This document shows positions 58,516 to 64,000 of a stretch of DNA of 64,000 bases, piece by piece. Origin of the DNA: Pestalotiopsis fici W106-1 (Eukaryota > Ascomycota > Sordariomycetes > Amphisphaeriales > Sporocadaceae). Positions within the stretch are counted from its first letter, which is position 1; every line of letters begins with the position of its first letter. Made by a program: the position numbers and the translations under genes. Location: the NCBI RefSeq assembly GCF_000516985.1, contig NW_006917094.1, positions 3,737,833 through 3,801,832 of the forward strand. The letters run 5' to 3'. The notes under the pieces were generated by a model. The model was not told where the DNA came from. It made no database searches and was given only the letters and a program-made list of their open reading frames with translations.

Positions 58516-59317
58516 ATGTGAGAACGTCGAACCTGGCCATTCGCCAGGCTTCGCTAGGGATCCGTACATGATTTCGAGGATGGTTGTCAAGTTGTAACTT
58601 CCCGCCAAAACCCATGCCTCGACATCGCGATCGCACGCTTGAGATATCCCATGGTTCGAAGAGGTCAACATGACCGAATCACCATGGCAAAATAGGACAA
58701 CGAAAACGGTTTATCAGACATGAACAAATGTCGACAACAGGGAATCCATGATAATGTTGGGGGAATGGCTCACATTGTATTACTGCTACTGCATTGTGTT
58801 ACAACATTTGTAAGGGAAGGTTCCATCATAGACGAATGGGGGGGAAGAGGGGCTGTACTCTAGGTTGGCAATTGATTTTTTTTTCATCAAAACTACGTTG
58901 CGAAATATTCTGCTTGCTTGCATACCGTCGATGATTTTCAACCCTTGGCAGGTCGCGCGAGGGATATATTTGATACGAGGAATCGATTTGAGACACTGGC
59001 TCGGGTGATCTCAGATGACAAAAGAGTTCGGGAATACAATAGGCGAACTGTATTGTGTTGGATCGTCTTTGTTATGCCGGATTCAGAGACTCGACACCCG
59101 GCCTTTGTTCATGTATACTCACGTTTTCTCGGTCAAGGGGTTCGGCGGGTTGCTATCATTGAGATGGGAACGGCTTGGGGAGGAGGATAGCAATACGGGA
59201 ACTGGTCTTCTGTTACCGTATAGTCTAGAACTGCAACAAAGTCATACACTCGCCCTATTGCCTTCGGCTCTGGACACTGTATATTCGCAAAAGTACGAGC
59301 GCAACTTTGTGGCTGTC
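58516..59317. other. VMA3 3' UTR and kinase 5' flank
   Basis: About 800 bases. A minus-strand frame of 131 codons overlaps VMA3 and this UTR but is a shadow of the VMA3 reading frame. Nothing else is seen except T and G runs. Confidence 0.55.
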
Positions 59318-61363
59318 ATGTGGTGTTTTCCAAGAGTGGAGCGTAGGCTTGAAAAATGGCGTCGGCGTATGAAAAGGGAATCCAGTTTCGAACTTGAACT
59401 GCGAGAGTCTGCGAATCGCATCAGGTGTGAGTGAATTACAGCTGTGCCCTCTTCAATCTGCCCAGAGACTCATTCATTACATTACTGCGTATAGGGGAAG
59501 CTTACTTCTCGTACACACCCGCGACCGCAGTGAATCCTGCCTACAGAGCTGCCCAGGACAGACTCAAGCAACACTTTCCCGACGAAGGGCGATTTAGATA
59601 TGTCAAGGCCCTTGGGGGAGGGGCGTGGGGAATCACGGCGAAACTGTCAGAGGTAGATGACCAGCAAACTCATGTTCGAGATTTGGCGGTCAAGGCAGTG
59701 TTGATTCCGGACGCACAAATGGCTGAAGATTTGCGGATGGAATGTAACATACTGCAGGTAGGTAGGTTACCATGTATGCCAAGGCGCCCAAGAGTCGAGT
59801 TCGCTGACGATATTGACGACACGGCCAGCTTTTCAACGATGATACTATAGTTCGAGTTGTCGAGCGGGTGGATAGAAACTTCTTGCCATATCCAACATAT
59901 AACGACCCAAATCCTCGTGTAATATCAGAACCGTTGGTCATCATGGAGTTTGCCCCCAACGGTGATCTCGATCGTCTTATTGAACGAATTATGGGGTCTT
60001 GGGATCGGCCAAAGCAAGAGTTACCGGACAGAGTCTTGTGGCGAATTTTCAGGAATCGTAAGTATCCAAAGTCTATGGAGCACATGTTGCCGTCCTACTT
60101 AGCTGAATCTCTTCTTTTCAAGTCGCGAGGGCTGTCGAACTTATGGACTCGGTCGACCGCACAATGCTTCCACAAACGTCTCCTCCTCCATCTTCGAGTT
60201 CTCCTACGAGTTCTGCATCAGGCAGCACAAACCCACTCGTGGCCGCTGTATTCGCCAGTGCCGCCGCAAAGGCCAATAAATTAGTACATTTCGATATCAA
60301 GCCACAAAACAGTCAGTATGGCCTCACACATATGATATAGGGGGGCAAATTCTGACATGACTTGCAGCATTGATTGGCGATATCGTGCCAGGCGGTGATC
60401 CACTAGTCCCCGTTGTCAAGGTTTGTATAATCAAGCCTTTTCAAATAGCCATCATCATATTGACGAGTACCATATAGATGGCGGATTTTGGTCTGGCACA
60501 ATTCATTGACGAATCTGAGTAAGTGGCTGTTGATACGTGAACTACCAATGCTCATCTAACATATTACAGTGGCAACAGAAATGGCAGCGGATCGAGATGC
60601 TACAAAGCTCCAGTGAGTATAAAACGACAACAAATCAACGGGACCAATCAAATTGATATCAAGTAGGAGCAAATGCATTGGTGTCAAGTTTCCAGCAACA
60701 ACCCTGGTACGCACACCAACATTTTTTGCATTGCCCTGGTAAGTTTGAGGTTGTCGATTCCAGTGTCGAGGGACTGTCCCCTCACTATTTTTCTCTTCCT
60801 TCTGGTTCGCCACGATGAGAGAAAATCCCAGTATTGATATCAAGGCTAAATACTTGCAGCTTATGCACACTTTAATCACGCACCACATGTTTAACCTCGA
60901 GGCATTCGATGAAGAGGCGCGTCCCCGAGCGAAAGAGATATCCTTCCAGGGCAGAACATTTGAATCCTTTGGCTACTACCTCCACGAGACCAACGACAAA
61001 GAAGCCAAGGAAAAGAAGCAAGAGTGGCTAGACATCGACCCCAGCCTGCGCTCGCTCGTGGCCCACTGCCTGGCGCTGGAACCAAAGGATCGCCCAACAG
61101 TGGGGGAGCTGCAGATTGCAGTCATGAATGGGCTGGCGACGGCGAACCTGGCGCCCAACGCCCGCAACCCCAAGCCCAACTATGCCGACGACCAAGAGAT
61201 CCAGCAGCTCATCAGAAAGCTGTTCTACGAGGTTGATGCCATGAGCGATCCACTTGCAGGGTGGTTTGCGCCGCCTGAAACTCCTGTAACCGATGAGACA
61301 CAATATTGGGATGCAGGAATTGATTATGATGCTGCATGGTCAGGGAATCAATATTTGGGTTGA
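59318..61363 (+). CDS. Divergent protein kinase, nine exons
   Basis: A serine/threonine-type kinase fold, about 500 residues. Exons: 59318-59426, 59495-59757, 59829-60057, 60123-60311, 60368-60420, 60478-60518, 60570-60612, 60667-60738 and 60860-61363; all phases agree. The Gly-rich loop is ALGGGAWG (about 77-82), the ATP-binding Lys lies in DLAVKAV (about 103), the helix-C Glu is probably in RMECNIL, and the hinge reads VIMEFAPNGDLDRLI. The catalytic loop is HFDIKPQN, with Phe replacing Arg of HRD but Asp, Lys and Asn kept. Next come DFG in MADFGLAQF, an APE equivalent YKAPEQM, and the final Arg in PKDRPTVGEL. A Ser/Pro/Ala-rich insertion sits just before the catalytic loop. All catalytic residues are present, so activity is likely; an RD-type activation-loop switch is not expected because HRD Arg is lost. 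The start is uncertain: 59318 is the most upstream sensible ATG in the open frame. No family name is recognised. Confidence 0.85.
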
Positions 61364-61917
61364 CTTTATATCTGTGATTTCGAGTCTCATAGAGGGTTCT
61401 TTTCTTTCTTGTTCAAGACAGCTTAGAGAACATAATTTCTCTCGGATATGAGTGATTCTATAACAAGTGATTAAACACCATACGGTCCATACCTAGACAG
61501 GTACTCGTTCGGATGCCAGCACTATGTGCCGACGCTTGGCTAAATCTTGATATTTCTTTTTAGAGTCTGTTTGCTCTATAATCAGCACATATCTTGGGAG
61601 GGGAAGAAGAAAACGATCGAGAGTGCCTACCTAATCAGATGACAGCTCATAATCACTGATTGGTCTGGCCTTCCCTGTTCACTCTGTTGTTGAAAGATTT
61701 ACCTACCAGAAAACAAGAAGCGACACCCCGAGCTAGGGAGACAATCAACCTTGTCGAAGAACCATACATCCCTTTTTCATTCTTGTCCATCAACCAGCTT
61801 CAGCTACTACATGTATTCTGGTATGCATTAATGAAAGCACCCTACGTACCTTTTCTCGCTTCGACAAGCAAGCTACCTACCAACAAAGACTCCAACAATT
61901 TTGAACGAACTTCAAGA
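61364..61917. other. Intergenic, 5' flank of coiled-coil gene
   Basis: About 550 bases. Open frames here are short and continue into the next gene's first intron; read as promoter and leader. Confidence 0.5.
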
Positions 61918-63026
61918 ATGGATTCAAACCAAGAGGTAGGTGCATACGGTCACTTCCTGGCCTTGTCTACCGCCTCTGTGCTATGGTTTGCTGACTTGCC
62001 AAACTCAACAAGACTGCTGCGCCTCACCTGACTCCAAGCTCTTCAGACTCGCCGATTCGCCAGCCATGTGTTTTATGTTCCAATCTCTGCCCCGAACAAG
62101 ACTTCTAGGAGGAGGAGTTTTTCATGCAGATTTGCAAGTTCTGCGCCGAGCCGATAGTCAAGGTGCCAGAGGATCCCTCATCAGATGTGTTTGCAGTCAG
62201 TATCTCCCATCCCACAGACGCACAACTGACCCCGAGAGAAGAAGAAGGGATAGAAAGGTAACTAACGCGCCGATAGTTGCAGGCAGAGAGACGCAAGCTA
62301 TGTTCAGACCTGTTGCAAAAAGCCCAAATGCTCGCGGATGAGCTCCAGAGACGTGCAGACAATGGCCGACCGAATGATAAGAAGACTAAGGACACTCACC
62401 AATCAACGACTTTGCCCTATAGCTATATCTTGTCGAAAGATCATCAAGCGCTGTTACAATGCCACGAAAAGCTTCAGGCCAAAACAGCCAACCAGTCAAT
62501 TCGTATGAGTCGTCTTCAAAAAGAATACGCCAAGCTGAAGAAAAACAACGCCGATCTCACAAAGAAAGTTGAAGCCCTGAAGGGAAAACAAAGGGTGATG
62601 TATATTGAACACCAGATGGATCTGGTCGAGTATCGACATCATCTCCAAGTTACTTGTGAAGAAGCGTTACCTTGGGGATCTGAACTGGAAGAACAAGCCA
62701 GGGAGATCTCCAAAGAGGATGCTGAGGCACATATAAATCAGTTAGCGAGAATGACAATTTCTGCGGTGGACATGGCATATGGAAAGGTAGCGGCGTTTAA
62801 TGGCATACGTCGCCGGCTTGTTGGTTGGTGCACGGCGGATGACAAGGCAATTGCTGACAAAATCAGGAGATCATCAAACAACCCTCGATTTGTCACTTGG
62901 AGAAAAGACGGTGACTTGAAGACTCTTGTGTGGTGTGGGTTCATCGAAATGCCTTTTCAAGCTGCTAAGCATAAAAGACCTACTCTTATGGTTACAACAA
63001 CATCAAATATGAATATTAGCGAATAG
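61918..63026 (+). CDS. Coiled-coil protein with possible Cys-rich N-terminus
   Basis: Not recognised. The open model uses exons 61918-61935, 62109-62195 and 62277-63026, giving 284 residues: MDSNQE, then EEEFFMQICKFCAEPIVKVP, then a long helical region. Helices include KLCSDLLQKAQMLADELQRR and SRLQKEYAKLKKNNADLTKK, a clear coiled coil. The C-terminal part is mixed helix and strand (SAVDMAYGKVAAFNGIRRRL, then RFVTWRKDGDLKTLVWCGF). Intron 1 in this model is 173 nt. A second acceptor at 62012 would shorten it to 77 nt and add 31 residues containing CVLCSNLCPEQDF directly before CKFC, which looks like a zinc-binding module, but that exon meets TAG at 62106-62108. Intron 2 also offers two acceptors six bases apart (62276 and 62282). 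The gene may therefore be intact, may use a poison exon, or may carry a nonsense mutation. Confidence 0.65.
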
Positions 63027-63684
63027 CGAGAAGAAGATGTTGATAGACACGAACAATCAAATATACGATTACCAGGCATAATTCTGCATACATTCCCTGG
63101 TTCGCACATTAAGCACCTAAGCTATGTCGTGGCAGCCCAAGGAACTAGAACTTGAACAGGCTACACTAAGAAAAAAAACGACCTTTTGAGATTTCAAGAA
63201 TCAAATAAGACACACGATTCCTAGTGTTAAAATAGCTATTCATTAGGATGGATTACGTTTTAAATGACAAAGTTGAATTGATGAAATGCACTACCAAGTA
63301 GATACATGATTCGCACATGGACTTGCGCGTAGTCAGTGTATGCTCCTTTTCCCACATCGATTATTCTTCCACTCTTACTAAAAGGGTCGTGGCATTGCTA
63401 AGTAGACTTGCGCGTGCTACTGCCAAATTTCTCTTCCCGTATCGATCCTGGTTCTTGGGTTCTGGCTCTGTGTGGGTTCTTTCCATCCTCTCTCTCCTCC
63501 TGCCTCTGACTCAACTACCACAAACTCGCAAGTTTTCCGTCCAGACCAACCGCAATCGCCGCAACACACTCATCGCCGCAACAACAGTAGTGGCAGCAGC
63601 AACGATAGTAGTAGCAGCAGCCCTGTCCCAGACATCATCCACTTATTTATCGTATCCTGTCCGAGGGCAAAGTCATCATCATCA
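63027..63684. other. Intergenic, 5' flank of edge gene
   Basis: About 660 bases. The right half is rich in CAA/CAG and AGC repeats (near 63560-63640), consistent with a leader. No other gene seen. Confidence 0.5.
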
Positions 63685-64000
63685 TGGTTGGCCATGAAGG
63701 GCTTTCCGTCTCCATCAGCATTAATGGAGGCAATGGACGTAGGTCCCTCCGCGAGTACGATGCACCCGGCGAGGAGCCGGGCAAACGCTCAGGGGGTCTG
63801 AAGAAATTGCTCAACTATGGTGCAGTACGCCGCGGCGACTTTATTGACATTACCGATATTGCGTACAAAGTCAAGTACATTGAAGCCGTCTTGGGCCACC
63901 GTTTTAGTTTCCATTTCAAAAAGGATGGTGGTTTTCAGCGTGGCTGCCACCACCTCGGCATTCAGTGGCAGATCGATGGCAACAACTCTAACATCCACCA
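63685..64000 (+). CDS. DUF7918-like protein, 5' part, cut by window end
   Basis: The frame from the ATG at 63685 is open to the last base of the window, so only about 105 residues are visible. It begins MVGHEGLSVSINGGNGRRSL, then REYDAPGEEP, then a stretch ending VKYIEAVLGHRFSFHFKKDG and LGIQWQIDGNN. The order of an N-terminal beta strand, xLxEYDDP-like segment, KYIEAxxGxxFxFxF and then a strand ending in DG is what I recall for fungal DUF7918 proteins, whose function is unknown. A GTAGGT inside (63739) could be a splice donor, but reading through gives a better match to the family, so it is treated as coding. Downstream structure is unseen. Confidence 0.6.

Noticed and set aside
60815..60859. 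In-frame upstream extension of the kinase's last exon (MRENPSIDIKAKYLQ)
   Set aside because: It is out of phase with the preceding exon; the GCTAAAT branch-like site followed by TTGCAG at 60854-60859 gives an in-phase acceptor and a continuous kinase sequence.

Overview
The window is nuclear DNA of a filamentous ascomycete, most likely a sordariomycete and plausibly Hypocreales. The evidence is short GT-AG introns (about 50 to 170 nt) with CTAAC/CTGAC-like branch sites and CAG/TAG acceptors, a Zn2Cys6 regulator with a fungal middle homology region, fungal forms of ATG5, SNF7, TEN1, RRN10, RRP7, BMT6 and SNU13, and many GGTA/TACC and pyrimidine tracts. All exon coordinates were worked out by hand from reading frames and splice consensus; no database search was possible.

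Left part (1 to 25 kb): ATG5 (+) is followed by a long Zn2Cys6 transcription factor gene (-). Then comes about 10 kb in which no gene could be built, and then a divergent pair: an RRN10-like RNA polymerase I upstream-activation subunit (-) and a CSA/ERCC8-like WD40 repair protein (+).

Middle (25 to 37 kb): one giant gene on the minus strand, modelled as 17 exons and 3,529 residues. It encodes a Glu/Ala/Pro/Ser/Val-rich, presumably disordered protein with a basic Ser/Arg/His-rich tail. Ten consecutive internal exons all have lengths divisible by three and are flanked by phase-2 introns, so any could be skipped without a frameshift. I do not recognise the family, and this is the most unusual locus in the window.

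37 to 45 kb: ESCRT-III SNF7 (-) lies head to head with a small intron-containing TEN1 gene (+). A three-exon gene for a 130-residue conserved-looking protein (-) and a tRNA-Val(AAC) gene (-) follow.

Right part (45 to 64 kb) is compact. It holds a DHA1-type MFS transporter (-) with a perfect TCCGCGGA palindrome in its promoter, RRP7 (+), BMT6 (+), a Sac2-type phosphoinositide phosphatase (-), SNU13 (-), VMA3 with a 13-nt micro-exon (+), a nine-exon divergent protein kinase (+), a coiled-coil gene with a possible nonsense codon or poison exon (+), and the 5' end of a DUF7918-like gene cut by the window edge (+).

Functional themes: four genes act in ribosome production or RNA processing (RRN10, RRP7, BMT6, SNU13). 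Four act in membrane traffic, lipid turnover, autophagy or vacuole function (ATG5, SNF7, Sac2-like, VMA3). Two protect DNA or telomeres (CSA-like, TEN1). No mobile element with intact coding capacity, CRISPR array or biosynthetic gene cluster was seen.
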